Source of the DNA: Moniliella sp. 'wahieum'
Taxonomy: Eukaryota; Basidiomycota; Moniliellomycetes; Moniliellales; Moniliellaceae
Length of the DNA: 64,000 nucleotides
Direction of reading: 5' to 3'
NCBI GenBank assembly: GCA_003971905.1
Contig: RSEE01000112.1
Coordinates: 87,001-151,000, forward strand
In this document: piece by piece, positions 12,554 through 23,854 of the stretch
How positions within the stretch are numbered: position 1 is the first letter of the stretch
How the letters are laid out: the number at the start of each line of letters is the position of its first letter
Program-made: the position numbers and the translations under genes
Notes under the pieces: generated by a model
What the model saw: only the letters and a program-made list of their open reading frames with translations
Database searches by the model: none
What the model was told of the DNA's origin: nothing

Positions 12554-13663
12554 GGTGGTGGGCAAGAGGGAGCGAGATAATCGATACCCGATAAAACCGT
12601 CTTGCCCGCGGCGTTAATAAATCGCAAAAGCGGACCAGATCTGCTTTGCAGCGGCTGTTCCACCGAGGGACTTTGATAGGATTAGCTTCCGTGACTGGGG
12701 TCCGATTGCATCGTTCCGCCTGCACTAGCGCGGTGTGGGGCGAGCGGGGGATCTTAGGTCCTGCCAGGGTTAGTAACCTTGGGCCTCACGCGCACATACA
12801 AGGGTACCTGAAGTGGTCGACACAGCGAGGGTTAGCAGAGGGCAGGGGCGAGAGCTTCCCAGGGCCTTTGCCACTTGTTTAGCAGGTCTTGATTGTCTGC
12901 TCTTCCTCAAAGAAATCGCTCAGATGCCGCGGGCTCCATATATGCGTTTGCTATGGAACGTGGCGGACGCACGCGGTCATGCCAACAATAGCTGCTAGTC
13001 TACACGAATCCAGTAGCAAGCTAGACAAAACTGTACATCCATTATCTTAACTGGCTTTGCCTCAGCATCATCTTCGGGTTTGTTGTGGCCGAGTCCCGCG
13101 GGGTCTCTGTGAATGAGCAGCTGATACACAACCTACTATATATGAAAGGGGGCAGGATGATGGTGGATCTATTCCAGAAGAGGAGCCCGTCAGGGGCAGA
13201 ACATAAGGGAGAGTCGGATAACAGAGTGTGGAAGGAATGTGATTTGTCAGATCTGCTTACGCGCTGACACTATAGTCCCCACTGGACTCAATCTTGGTTG
13301 CATCCGCCAGGTCGTCCCTTCTTTCTTCGCCAAGACCACTCTTTCGCCCAATAAGCAAGTCCGCGCCTCCTTGAACCTGTAACATACAACACTGCATTAT
13401 GCACAATGCAAGTTTTTTTATCGCCGGTGGGGACCCACTGCCCCACCCACTTGGCACGGAGACACTGTCAATATCACATTGCCACACACGCAGCCCTGCC
13501 CACTCGTTTTGGCGTCACGCGTCACGCGCCACGGCATCATTGCGGCCGACCTGAGCCTCGGGCGGGGGCTCGGTTACTCCCAGTGGCGCCCCACCCCGCA
13601 CGGACCCACGTTTTCGCCCGCCCTACCTCCGCACCGCACCCCATCATCGATCCAAGCTTCCCG
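12554..13663. other. intergenic, no gene seen
   Basis: Upstream of the transporter start, so it includes its promoter. A motif at 12573-12600 (GATAATC followed by GATACCC) resembles the heptamer arrays found later in the window. No open frame here has a recognisable domain. Confidence 0.45.
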
Positions 13664-14310
13664 ATGGCTGAGCCCGAGGCGCTGGGCACGGACCCCGCTA
13701 TGCGTGAGCGCGGGGTGGGAGACTTGCTGGGGCTGAAGGAGATGCAGGAGACCATCACCGTCACGCGGAACGAGAAGATGCGGGGGGCGAACAGGGGGCA
13801 GCAAGTGGGGTGTTGGGTGTGCGAAGGAAAACAAATTAAGCCAACTATACGCAAGCAGGTGCACCCCATCTTTTTCCAAAGGCGGAAGAAGAGCCGCCAT
13901 GCGGTAAGTAGCCTATGAAATGAGCCACAGAGCTTTGCACCCAACACCTAACTCCAAGCCAGCCTCACTTCACTATTTTGGCACAATCGTCTCCCCTGTT
14001 GAACGCCTTTGACGCAGAGTGCACAGAGCTGTTGGCCGGTTCACGCTCCACCGATGCGGTCCCGTCGGTGTTTACGTTTATTGAGCGAGAGTTGATCCAA
14101 CGCACGATGCTGACCAATGTGACATGTGACGGGGCCGACGCGAATGATCCGTCTCCAGCAGATAGTATGGGTACTACGCGCCTACACTGTCACCATACGT
14201 ACCTTACGTACCTGTTGTCCTCCGCTCCTTTTGCTCGATTACTTGCTACTTGCGTCTATACATATAGGGCATCTCTCCTTTGGCGGCATGCTACTCGAGA
14301 CAAGATATGA
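13664..14310 (+). CDS. candidate hypothetical protein, two exons
   Basis: I do not recognise this gene. The ATG at 13664 opens an 80-codon exon beginning MAEPEALGTDPAMRERG and ending with a basic cluster (RRKKSRHA) at 13903. An intron with a good donor (GTAAGT), a branch-like CCTAAC and an AG acceptor fits 13904-13962. The frame then continues as PHFTILAQSSPLLNAFDAEC and an amphipathic stretch with FIERELIQRTML near 14085, running to a stop at 14310. The last 45 residues look less protein-like, so a second intron near 14165 is possible. Support is the acidic/basic composition and intact splice signals only. There is no domain, and it could be a chance frame. Confidence 0.33.
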
Positions 14311-14824
14311 CTTTCATGAGTTTTTGGCATGCGAGGTTGCGACCAGGAGGCCCGCAGCCAGTAGTTGCGGAATGGTCGAAGTCAAGTGCTTTTGCGCAGG
14401 TAGTATACCCGAGACGCTGTGGTGCCCAAGTGCCACAGTGCTTGATCGATCCGAGTCGCAACCTTCTTGTTGGGCCTTAAATAGCACAAGAAGCAACATA
14501 ATGCCGTGCCACATCCCACTGAACGTCGGAGTGGCGCGCTTGCGTCATCTCAGTCATCCAAACAACGATCTTCACACAAGTAAACCTTGCTTCAGCGTTT
14601 GCGCCATCACAAGCCATCTCGAGAGCCATCGAAAGCATCTTTAACGTTTAATACAACAAGTGTGAGGCAGCTAGTCATGCCGTCATTCTCGGTGGTTGAG
14701 AGGTAAGGTCCACCCCGTTGGTTTATCCGTCGTCCCTACTCACCCCTCTGGTATTTTGTTGCGTTCTTTCATATAGCGTACAATTTGGGACGTCCCATCA
14801 CGCCCCATCTTGCCTACCCTGCGT
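14311..14824. other. intergenic, no gene seen
   Basis: Plain sequence between the weak gene candidate and the retrotransposon LTR. No repeat, RNA or domain is visible; the frame 14126-14644 has no support. Confidence 0.4.
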
Positions 14825-15297
14825 TGTTGGAGGGAGATTGCTTCGGATGCCGACAGGTATTCATTCAGGCTGCATGGAATGGCGCCTTATATACCAGAGG
14901 AGAAGGAGAAGCTATCACACGGTAGACCACGCGTGATGAGGGGAAAGAGACACAAAGGGGGCAAGGAAGATCTAGAACAAGGATCATACACATCCTGTGG
15001 GAATGTGTGTGATCCGTCACTCCCACCGGTCGACTGGAGCCTTGGGTCTCGACATGGCCAAGACAAGCTGATGAGACCTGGAGTCCAGATGGTCCTCGAG
15101 GGTGATGCAATCGCACTAGTGGTGGTAGTAATGGTCTAGCCAACCAGCAACGCCTACTGAGGAACACCAAGCAGCGAGTCGCCACCAGGGCTAAGCTGCG
15201 AACAAGGAAAAACAGGAGGAGAAAAAACAACGGAACTCCTAGGCCTGAGGAGGAACTGAAGGGACATTGGCCAAAGCACGAGCCACCTGGCTCAACA
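14825..15297 (-). mobile_element. LTR of Ty1/copia element (3' LTR, minus orientation)
   Basis: A 473-bp block with inverted ends TGTTG at 14825 and CAACA at 15297. It lies directly downstream of the copia pol fragment in the same orientation. A TATA box reading TATATAAGG on the minus strand (14885-14897) fits an LTR promoter. A purine-rich tract (GTGGGAGGAG, minus strand, near 15315-15325) precedes it, as expected for the plus-strand primer. No second LTR is seen in the window, so target-site duplication cannot be tested. LTR bounds are inferred from the end motifs. Confidence 0.6.
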
Positions 15298-15349
15298 CAA
15301 GCAAGACGAGGCTCCTCCCACCGATCCAATGGATCCGGAAGACGGGGGG

Positions 15350-15590
15350 GAAAGGAAGATCAGTAGAGAGGAAGGCAAAGTCAGCCTCCTGACAAGCGAA
15401 TCATGTCGTGGGAGCGCTGAGCAAGGGGCGAGGTAGGGTAGTGCTTTGGTGAGCACATCAGCTGCGTTAGCGGTGCCAGGTATGTGTTCAAGAGTGGCTC
15501 GACCGCGTTGCAGCTCGGTACGGAGGGCGTGGTAGCGGTAATCGAGGTGGCGCAAATTCGCGTCCCCCGCGGTCCTCATCTTCTGGGGGG
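15350..15590 (-). pseudogene. Ty1/copia pol C-terminal fragment (RNase H end)
   Basis: The minus strand encodes RHLDYRYHALRTELQ followed by EHIPGTANAADVLTKALP. These are the standard last motifs of copia-type reverse transcriptase/RNase H polyproteins (HIDIKYHF...IADVFTKALP). It stops about 60-70 bp before the LTR. Upstream of about 15590 similarity ends abruptly in unrelated sequence, so gag, protease, integrase and most of RT are missing. It is a 5'-truncated or recombined relic and not mobile by itself. Confidence 0.8.
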
Positions 15591-15989
15591 TGCACACAAC
15601 ACACACACATCAGTACTTTCTTTCGTTTGTGCTGCTGCGTTGTGGCCCCCGTCTTGTTTGTCTGGTGGGTCTCCTCGGGCGTGGCGTCAGACTGTTGGCT
15701 CATTCTGTTTCTTCCCGCCCCAGTGGAGCAAGGAGAAGGCTGGAGGAGGAGAAGCAAGTGTGCAGCCACACTGGCCTCTGCTCACCGAGTGCGGGGTAAA
15801 CCGGCTGCCCGCCCTGTTGGGACATATGGCTGCGATCCGCGATTTTAACGCCACATGAACTAAGCCCGCCTCCTCGCGCTTATCCAGCGCATCGTTCGCT
15901 TCAGTCTCCAGCTGCGCTCCTCCTGCCCACGCTCCGCTTGGCCTTCACCGCCTCCTCTGCGCGCCCTCCCTCTCCCTCCCTGCCGCACC
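15591..15989. other. promoter region of otubain gene, junction with copia relic
   Basis: Lies between the broken end of the copia fragment and the otubain start. It contains pyrimidine-rich sequence near 15940-15985 just before the ATG, typical of fungal promoters. No gene is seen. Confidence 0.4.
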
Positions 15990-17046
15990 ATGGCCGACGC
16001 GTCTGGATCGCAGCCTGCACGACCTGCAGGCGCTGAGCGAGATGCAGAAGCACGAGCCCTCTGCCACCCTCGAGTCGGCGCGGGCCAGGCCATGCTCGCC
16101 GGGCCCATCCCCCTCGCCGTGCTCGCCGACGAGTATCGTCCAACCCCGACCAGTCCTTCGCCACAAACTCGCCTGGCTTGCGCAACCCACCCACTATACC
16201 GCCTACTACAAAACCCGCGGCGATGGCGACTGCTTCTAGTGCGTACCTCCCCCCCCTCTTTCCCCCTCGTTGCGACGCGATCGCAGCAGAACCCAACAAC
16301 CCCTAACCCTGTTGTTGTTGTTGTGCTGTTGCAGCCGCTCGTTTGGGTTTGCGCTTCTGCTCAAACTGCTCGAGGCGCACGACCAAGCACTGCACCACGC
16401 TGTCCTACAGCACCTCCACACCACGCAGCAGCTCTGGACCAAGCTGGGTTTGAGCGGGACGTGTACCTCGACTTTTACGAGCCGTTGGAGAACTTGCTAG
16501 TCAGAGTGCTTCCGCCGAGCCACTGACGCGCTCGTTGGTAGCCGCATTCAATGACCCAGTCATCTCCAACTCCATTGTCGTGTACTGCGTCTCGTCACCG
16601 CCGCCTTTCTCAAGGCGCATCAGGACGAGTATGCGCCGTTCTTATTTGCCTACGAGGGCGCGGCAGGGACCGGCGAGGCACCTACCATGGACGAGTTTGT
16701 CCGGTCTCAAGTTGAGGCCTTGAGCGTCGAGGCGGACCATTGGCCGTGACGGCTCTGGCGCGTGCGCTGCGGGTTAGCCTGGACGTGGTGTACCTTGTGC
16801 CTTCGGCGGAAGACATGCGATCGCAGCCACGGCAGCCGCGACGCCCGATGTGGACGTGGGCAGTGCGACGACCCACGTGCCCGTGCGCAGTGCGACGACC
16901 CACGTGCCCGTGCGGGAACCAGAGATTGTTCGGTTTGATCTGCCGACGGAGCCGACGGAGCCGGCGGAGGCCGCGACGGCGTTGGGACATGGGGCGCGCT
17001 TCTGTTCCGCCCGGGTCACTACGACGTGCTCGTGCCTGCCCCCTGA
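15990..17046 (+). CDS. otubain, OTU-family deubiquitinase (peptidase C65)
   Basis: Cleaves ubiquitin chains (OTUB1 prefers Lys48 links). The ATG at 15990 leads to LHDLQALSEMQKHEP, then AGPIPLAVLADEYRP and TAYYKTRGDGDCF, which holds the catalytic Asp/Cys pair. An intron at 16239-16334 (donor GTGCGT, acceptor CAG) splits the Tyr codon and gives YRSFGFALLLKLLEAHD. Later parts are FERDVYLDFYEPLENLL (near 16460), EYAPFLFAYEG, PTMDEFVRSQVEALSVEADH and VTALARALRVSLDVVYL. A low-complexity insert with the tandem repeat SATTHVPVR twice (16855-16912) precedes the C-terminal FRPGHYDVLVPAP, which carries the catalytic His and ends at the stop at 17046. At least four single-base slips (near 16070, 16155, 16450, 16740) break the frame. 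Family assignment is firm because all three catalytic blocks are present and in order. Confidence 0.88.
16855..16912 (+). repeat. 27-nt tandem duplication inside otubain
   Basis: The unit CAGTGCGACGACCCACGTGC plus seven bases occurs twice in direct succession and adds nine residues (SATTHVPVR) before the catalytic-His block. The copies are identical, which suggests a recent duplication. Confidence 0.75.
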
Positions 17047-17536
17047 AGCGGAGACAGACCCATTGTTCCCTGCCGCGCCTCGCTTGGGCTTGGTCTCGCC
17101 TGCCTAGGTACAGGCGCTGGCACAACTTGCTTCCTTTCCTGTCGTTGTCCAGCGCGCTCGTTCTTGAGCACTGTCTTCTTCTTCCGTGCGCTCCCGAGGG
17201 GATGACGGGATGCTCTGCACTCCCCCTGCATCGCCGACCTGCTTCTGCTTCTTACGCTGGGCCACAATGCAGCAGGATCGGGTACCCCCCCCACCTTCTT
17301 TGCCACAGCTGCTCGGCCTGAGAGGTAGGAAGCGCCCAGACGGGGAGCTGACAAGCCCGAGGACGATTGCATGAGAGAACCCATTGACTGTGAGAGCTAC
17401 GGGATGGGCAAAGCAGGAGAATAAGGGTAGAGAGACCAAGGCATGCATAGGTGTAGGGACATATGTATGTACTTGGTGCAACCGAAGCAGGAGCAGCAGG
17501 AGCAGCGCAAGGCGTCGGGATGGAACAAACGGAGAC
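17047..17536. other. convergent 3' flank of otubain and eIF5A
   Basis: The two genes face each other, so this region holds both terminators. The minus frame running through it (17104 onward) is read-through of the eIF5A frame after a one-base slip and is not a longer protein. Confidence 0.5.
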
Positions 17537-18113
17537 TTACTTGCCCTGGGGCGCCTCCTTGAATGCAAGCGCCGACTCCTCGCCATGGCCGAGACAATGG
17601 TGACCATGAGGTCCTTGCCATCGTCAAATTCGGCCTGGAGTTGCTCGCCAAGCTCGCCCTCGGGCACACGAACGTCGTCCTTCGAGTCGCCGTCGGGGGT
17701 AAGCAGGCTGAGGAAGCCATCGTCAATGTTGACCAGCTGGTACTCGGTACGCGACACGTTGGGCACCTCCATGTTGTGCGTCGAGGGGGAGATGTCCTCG
17801 AGCTTCTTGCCGGTAAAGATGTCGACGGCGACAAGGTGCACCTTGGCGTGGCCGTGCTTGCCTGTCTTGGAGGTGGACATGTCCACAATCTTGCACGGGC
17901 GGCCCTTGATGACCACGTGGCCGTTCTTGCGCAGCGCCGAGCACTGCATCGGGAACGTCAGCGACGCGCCGGCGTTGGCCGACTCGAACTCGACATTGTG
18001 CTTCTCGTCGTCGGACTGGGAGGGGGAGGGGAGGAGGAGGAGGAGGAGAAGAACAAGGAGAACAAAGGGGTCAGCACGGGCGTCGCAGCAGAGAAAAGGC
18101 AGAGGCGTACCAT
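17537..18113 (-). CDS. translation elongation/initiation factor eIF5A
   Basis: Binds stalled ribosomes and promotes peptide-bond formation at poly-Pro and at termination; active only after hypusine modification of one Lys. The ATG at 18113 is immediately followed by an intron (18016-18110, donor GTACGC, acceptor CAG), so the first coding exon is the start codon alone. Exon 2 encodes [18 protein letters not shown], then the KOW-like domain with [14 protein letters not shown]. The hypusine loop [14 protein letters not shown] follows near 17860; the target is the Lys of GKHGH. The OB domain follows, with [15 protein letters not shown] and [12 protein letters not shown]. One G is missing at about 17584 (ATGGCGAG for an expected ATGGGCGAG). 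Restoring the frame gives [14 protein letters not shown] and a stop at 17537, the usual end for fungal eIF5A (about 158 residues). Identification is certain. Confidence 0.97.
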
Positions 18114-18313
18114 GGCGGATGGGCTGAGAGGACAGGTGGTGGGCACAAGGAAGAAGCCGCGCGGGAAAAGCCGGGGCGGGCGGAACGCGGCAGGCTGCTC
18201 CGGCAGGCACTGCGTCTGTGGAGCGCAGCGGGCACTAGGGCTGCCCAGCCACCCCCCGCACGACCCATGCCCTCCGAGAAGGGCCGACGGCCGTCTGCTG
18301 ATGTCAGCCCGTG

Positions 18314-18321
18314 TCACGTGA
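18314..18321. promoter_or_regulatory. TCACGTGA palindrome upstream of eIF5A
   Basis: Perfect 8-bp E-box palindrome about 200 bp upstream of the eIF5A ATG. The same core stands in two divergent promoters of this window (30866 and 37485). Bound by bHLH factors such as Cbf1 in other fungi; use here is inferred. Confidence 0.45.
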
Positions 18322-18447
18322 TGCCCCCGGCGTGCCTTGACTTTCTCGCTGCTTGTCCCCCGCTGCTGCTGCTCTTCCCAGCTGCTTGGCAGCGGTCTAT
18401 ACGATACCCCACCCAGGCTTCCCTGCCAGCCATGCCATTGCCCTTGC

Positions 18448-20264
18448 CTAGAGCCCCCCCGCCTTCTCGCCCACACACGCCGCCTCGCGCTCAAACACCA
18501 CCTGCCCCCCACCACCGTCGTCGTCACCTCCACCTCGGCCGCTGCGTCGCGTCCAGCGCGCGCGGGTCGCAGTCCAGGATGATAAAGTCCGCCAGGAAGC
18601 CCTCGGCCAGGCAGCCTTGTCCTCCTCCGAGTGCTCGCACCACGCCGAGTCGCGCGTCCAGGCCTGGATGGCGCGGTCGAGCGAGATGGCCTCCTGCGGC
18701 GAGTTGGGCTTGCCAGCCGCGTCCGCCGCAGCACCTGCCGCGCAATGGAGAAGAAGGGCCGCCACGACTCGGCCATGCTGCCCTCGTCGTCCGAGTGCCC
18801 GGAATGGGGAAGCCGTGCTGGACGAGCGTGCGTTGCAGCAGCCGAGCGTCCAGCGGCGTCTCGCCCACCGGCACGGGCTTCGCGTCCGGCCGGGCGGTTC
18901 GGGCAAGAATTCGTCCAGGTACACCCAGGCTGGTGTGACGAGCGGCGTGACCCCGATCCGCTTGGCACGCTCCAACATGCCCACCGTTGTTGGTCCCGCC
19001 TTCGCAGTTGCCCATGTGCTCGACGCGGTGACGCAGCGCCTTGGACGCCGGCGCGGGTGCTTCTGCGCGCGTTCAAACGCATCCAAGCACATTTCCTGGC
19101 CCTTGTCCCCGACGGCATGGATCAGCACTTGCCAGCCTTGTACGTGCGCTTGCGCCACAAACGCGTTCAGTTCGTCTGCCGATACTTTGGGCGAGCCAGT
19201 CAGTGGGTACGGTCGCCATACGGATCGGTGTACCGCACTGCTGCAATCCCATCGCCATCGAGAAACAGTTTCAGTGCGCCGATCCGAAGCCAGTCGTTGC
19301 CAAAGTTGGTGCGGAGACCCATGCCCGTCAAGAGAAAGTGGTCGTACGAGTCGACGATGGGCACCAGATGGTCGTCGCGATCGTGGCCCGACTCGGACTG
19401 ATCCGCCTGGTGGCCCGAGCAAAACACAATTCATACGCAACCGCACCGGCAGCCTGCCTTCGTCGGCCAACTCTTGGTACACCTTGATGTCCCTCGGCTG
19501 GGGGAAATCGCCAATCGTAGTCAGACCATAGGACGCCATCTCGAGCAACTGCGCATGCACCGCCTGTTTACGCTCCTCCATCGTCACCGCCGGCACGCGG
19601 CGCGACCAGAGGAAGCTGGCCTCTGGATACGGCCCGTCGGCACCCCGTGCTCGTCCCGCTCAATCGTCCCCCAGGCGGAAGGTCGTGTGGGTCAGAGCCT
19701 GCCTCGGTGCCGATTCCACTGAGCGTGAGCGCGAGCGAGTTGAGGTACTGGACGTGGATGCTCTCACTGACCACGACGGGGACGGTGGCTGCGACGTGGT
19801 CGAGCTGCGCGCGGGTGGGCATGACGGTGCCGGTGCCTGCGATGGCCACCACCCCTTTCCTGGCGTTTTCTCCTTCTCGCGCGCAGCCGCACCAATCTTG
19901 GCCAGGACCGCGTCCAAATCGGGCAGCGGCGGGCGACGCACATCCAGCTCTTCCGAACGGAAAGTGGCCATGTTGCCCAGATGAGTGTGCACGTCAATCA
20001 ACCCGGGCCAGACGGGCTTGTGCTGCGCATCCACCACCCGCGTCGCAGGACCGACAAGGCGCGCGCACCGGCACACGACCCCACTACACAATCCGTTCGT
20101 GCCGCACCGCCAGGGCTTCTGCGCCATACACGTACCCCCCTGGCGGTCTCGGTGAGGATGCGGCCGTTGAGCAGCACAAGGTCCGCGGCTTGGCGCGCGG
20201 CGCGGGCGAGCAGGCAAGGACGGACATGAGGGTGGATGTCCAGGAGCGGGGGGGTGGGGGACAT
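18448..20264 (-). CDS. amidohydrolase family protein (YtcJ/NfdA-like)
   Basis: Metal-dependent hydrolase of the amidohydrolase superfamily, probably acting on C-N bonds of small amides; the true substrate is unknown. The ATG at 20264 gives a short leader, then ADLVLLNGRILTET, the beta-sandwich start typical of the family. GLIDVHTHLGNMA (near 19980) carries the HxH metal ligands. VVAIAGTGTVMPTRAQLDHV and LEMASYGLTTIGDFP (near 19520) follow, then DWLRIGALKLFLDGDG (near 19275) and VLIHAVGDKGQEMCLDAFERA (near 19110), which has the conserved HAxGD. Next are RHRVEHMGNC and VTPAWVYLDEFLPEPP. The end is DCDPRALDAT and VVFEREA, with the stop at 18448. Length is about 600 residues. Frame slips occur near 20120, 19850, 19640, 19370, 19030 and 18560. 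The motif order leaves little doubt about the family. Confidence 0.82.
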
Positions 20265-21696
20265 GGAGGTGCGGGGGGGGGAGAGGAGCAGAGCGGGTGT
20301 AATAGATGGGGAGGTGCGTGGGTCCACCGACAGGGGCGCTTAGGGCGGCACAGCGAGGCTCGCACACGGCGAGGAGAAACGATGTGACGGCCACGGTCAC
20401 CCACCATCGCCCCCATCATGCATCCCTTCCATGCGTCCGCCCGCTTGCTCGGCCGCGCCAGACGCGGCGCCGCCCCAGGCCGCCCCAGGCCGCCCTGCCC
20501 CGCCGTTGCCGGCCGCTTTCATGGCACGTGACACTGCCCAGCCGCTGACGTAACCCAGGCGCTTCTCTTCGTTGTTGGCTAGGCGGTATAGACAGGAGGG
20601 CTCTTCTTGTCGCTCGGTGGTCCAGGCGAAGGTGTGTTCCTCCAAAGACAAAAACAAGGCATAGTCCACACAGAGGGGCGAAATGGAAATGGGGGGTCAC
20701 ATTGTCACATGTCATCAAGAAGGAGGTGGGCCGTCAGAGATACATTGAATAGTAGTACTGGGCGATATATAACTAGTGTCTCGGCAGTTGCCCAACCAGG
20801 GACCAGATCCCTCCGATACACTTGTTTCCCGCAGGAGAGCATTGTGCTCGGCAAGAGACACGAATGACAACCCGCCTCTCTGCTGTGTAGTACCATGTAA
20901 TTCACTACGCACTGCTGCCCCTCCGGCGGTCTGTCAAAGGAGATGAAATGGATGCTCGGGATCGAAAGGGAGGAAGGGAAGATGGCACCAATTCACAGAT
21001 ATATACCCAGCCAAAGGTCAACAGACCGCAAAGATACCGAGATGCCAAGGATGGGGGAACCCAAATGCGCTTCTTCCATCCAGGGGCAGAGCTTAACCGG
21101 AGCAGTCGGCATGCCTCATTAAACATTAATATCTAGGATCTTTCCAATGGCACGCGTCGCGCTGATCACCTGCCGGCAATTCGATCATGATGCATCTTGA
21201 TGGAATATGGAGACCCGACTGCGACTGAAAGAATAGGTAGCGAGCTTTGATACCTCTCTCTGGCTTTTTCGACGATGGGAACAAAGTATCAAAGAGGAGA
21301 AACAGGGTCAGTATACTGACAGTACTACTCAGTCATCCTCAAGAGAAGATATACGACTGTCACATACAAACCGTGACCAAGGTGTCCTCGCATGCGTGCA
21401 TCATGTCAGGTGTGAGGCCTGTGAGGGTGTAGTGCGACGCCAACTCGGCCCGTGACCGTGTGGTCCACTCTACGACCTCCTACTACGGCAGGATCCCAAG
21501 TTCCTTAGGAGTTCCAGGCTCCCATCAGACCAGCCTCTCAAAACAGGGGTGCCGTGCACCACCAAAGAATCAAATATACCAATCGACAAAACTGCCACCA
21601 CCGAGAATGGCACAGCATACCTCTACCTAACCCCGCCTTGACCGCCCCCCAGAAGGCGGCAGTACGGAGAAAAGGTTGAATGGTGCAGGGCCAGCA
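20265..21696. other. intergenic 1.4 kb: amidohydrolase promoter and protease 3' flank
   Basis: Contains a CACGTGA motif at 20525, about 260 bp upstream of the amidohydrolase ATG, and a CT-poor, GA-rich stretch. A minus-strand frame at 20397-20669 (DYALFLSLEEHTFAW, then Ala/Gly-rich) reads like protein for about 55 residues, but no ATG opens it, since it begins GTG GAC; I cannot support it as a gene. From 20900 to 21690 nothing is visible beyond short AT-richer sequence. Confidence 0.4.
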
Positions 21697-23827
21697 TTAT
21701 TCAAGGGACGAAGAGAACAAAGGATGCAAAGTAGGCAATGTGGCCTGGTGCCTCTTGCAGTCCGGGGAGGGGGGGAGGGCAAGTACAATTACACCCAGGG
21801 CGCGGGTGAGCTGCTTGAAGCGGAACGAGCCCAGGCCCGAGGAGCTATCGTACCCAGCGCGTGTTTGGCACCGACGTACTCCACACCATAATCGTTGCCG
21901 GTCGTGATGGGGTTGCAGCCAAAGGAGCCGCCCTGGTAAATGTCCTTGAACGCTTCGTCGCGAACCTTTTTCGAGTAGAGCATCGGGTGGGCCCAGCCGA
22001 GACGCGACTTGCCCTGGCGCACCAACGCATCGTTGACCAGCGACAAGAGCGCAGCCGTGGTGGGCGTGGAGGCGGACGTGCCCCCGATCCCGGTCACTTG
22101 GCCACCCACCACCACATCGGCCCACCACCCGTTCATAGTCAGGTCCGGGTACAGACGACCAGTGTGGTTGTACATGTAAGGAGGTTCGGTGGGCGAGTGA
22201 GCGATGCGTTTGTTCAGGTGCTTGACGTCCTTTTCCTGGTACTTGGCGCTAGAAAGGGGGAAGATGTTGGAGGAGCGAGCGGCGCCCGAGTAAAAGCCTG
22301 AAGACAGACCGCCAACACCGGCACTAATGTTGACCATCGCTTCGCCATCCGCAATCCCGTTGAACCCGCGGTTCGCCCCGACGGCCAAAATGTAAGGGCA
22401 GGTAACCGGGTAGAGGGGATAAACGGGTGCTTACCGCCATCCGCCGCGCACCACTCTTTGTATTGCGACCCAAAGCCCGCCACACCATAGTCGCCCGACG
22501 ACACGGCAATCGTCGTGCCCAACGCAGACAGTTTCTTGGCCGAGTTGCACATGGCCTGCGCACCCGAAACCGTCATGCCATCTTCCTCGGACGTGTACGA
22601 GATGGACACCACACCAGGACGCTGCTTCTTGCCCCCATGGTACAAGAGCCAGTCAAACGTCTGGAGGAAAATGTCCTGCGGGTCGTCAGGCGCACCGAGG
22701 TTCACGTACTTGGTCTGCAGCGGCCACGACTGACGACCACTGAGAGTTTGGCAGACGGGGAGAGGGGCAGGCAGAGTCAGTCTCACCTCCACGATGCAGA
22801 AGATAGGATGGTAGGATGAACAACGTACCCAACTGAATGTCCAGCTGTGCCTCGGAAGTGGGCTCCGAGGCGTTGGTGTAAGCACCATAGATGTCTTCAA
22901 TGTCAATCTTGTACCCAGCCGCTTCGGGACGGTACTTTTTCAGGTAGGTGGTCAAGTCCTCCTGGTTAGCATTCTCGCCAATGTAGCCAAAGATGGTCGT
23001 GTCCGGAGCGGTGGCCGAGTCGTCCTTGAGCTGCTGGGTGTAGTCGTAGGTGCCATAGTAATGACGCAAGCACGAGGCCGGGATGAGCTCCTGGTCACAG
23101 TCGGTCAAATGACCAGTAAGCTTCGTTGGCGTGTCGGTACCAGTCGCGGCAGCTCCATTGGGTCCTTGTTGAATGGGCGCGTGGACGGGAGAGCCATGGA
23201 TGTGGCCAAAGCGCTTGCTGTGCTTGCTCGGACGAGAAGGCGCGGCAACGTTGCGCGCTTCTTGGTCTGCAGCTCCTCCGGAGCACGGACCGCCGAGCCG
23301 TGGGTGACGGGGAAGTCAGCGAGGTGGGAGATGTGGGTGATGGCATCGTCCAGATGGTCAGGGAGGTAGATGGCGTGCGACTTGAGCGTAGGCGAGGTAG
23401 CGCGGTAGTTGTACACGTGCAGCTCCGTACCAGGGAACATGTCCTTGACCGTCTTGGCCGTCGCCTTGACCCGCACCTGGTCCTGGTGCGGCGACCAGAC
23501 CAAGTCATCCGCACCAATGCCATGGTCCTGCAGGTGCTTCTGGACAGCAGCAATGTGGTGTGCCTGAGGCCGTACGTACTTGCCCAGTTCTTCCTCCGAC
23601 AGCCAGGGCAGGTCCCGGTTGAGGGAAATCTCCTCCATGCGCTTGTCCAGACCGGCATCGTCGGCCGAGGGGAGGTAAATGGTGAACTCGAGCCCCTGGC
23701 TGTGGTGGGCGGCGGTGGCAGCCGAGACGTATTTGTAGGCGTCGGTGTTAATCTTGGCGCCGCTGAGCACACGCGCGCCAAGGGCGGCGGAGGAGGCGGC
23801 GAGGAGGAGGACGCCGCGGGCGAACAT
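21697..23827 (-). CDS. secreted sedolisin-type tripeptidyl peptidase (S53)
   Basis: Acidic secreted serine-carboxyl protease. The ATG at 23827 opens a signal peptide (FARGVLLLAASSAALGARV). The pro-kumamolisin activation domain follows (GLDKRMEEISLNRDLPWLS near 23620; VWSPHQDQVRVKATAK near 23480), then a linker and the mature enzyme. SEAQLDIQLG near 22840 holds the catalytic Glu and Asp; an intron starts there (GTACGT, roughly 22730-22830). DWLLYHGGKKQRPGVVSISY and SSGDYGVAGFGS follow. The catalytic Ser lies in GGTSASTPTTAALLSLVND near 22080. The C-terminal SSSGLGSFRFKQL fits the family's GLGTPNF motif and leads to a stop at 21697 after a one-base slip near 21870; without the slip the stop is at 21789. 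A two-base insertion near 23245 also breaks the frame. Length is about 600 residues, normal for S53. Confidence 0.9.
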
Positions 23828-23854
23828 GGCGACGCGAGAGGGGATAGAGAACGT

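Noticed and set aside
20397..20669. Minus-strand frame beginning DYALFLSLEEHTFAW
   Set aside because: It starts with GTG, turns to Ala/Gly low complexity and lies in the amidohydrolase promoter. It reads like protein for a short part, but evidence is too thin.
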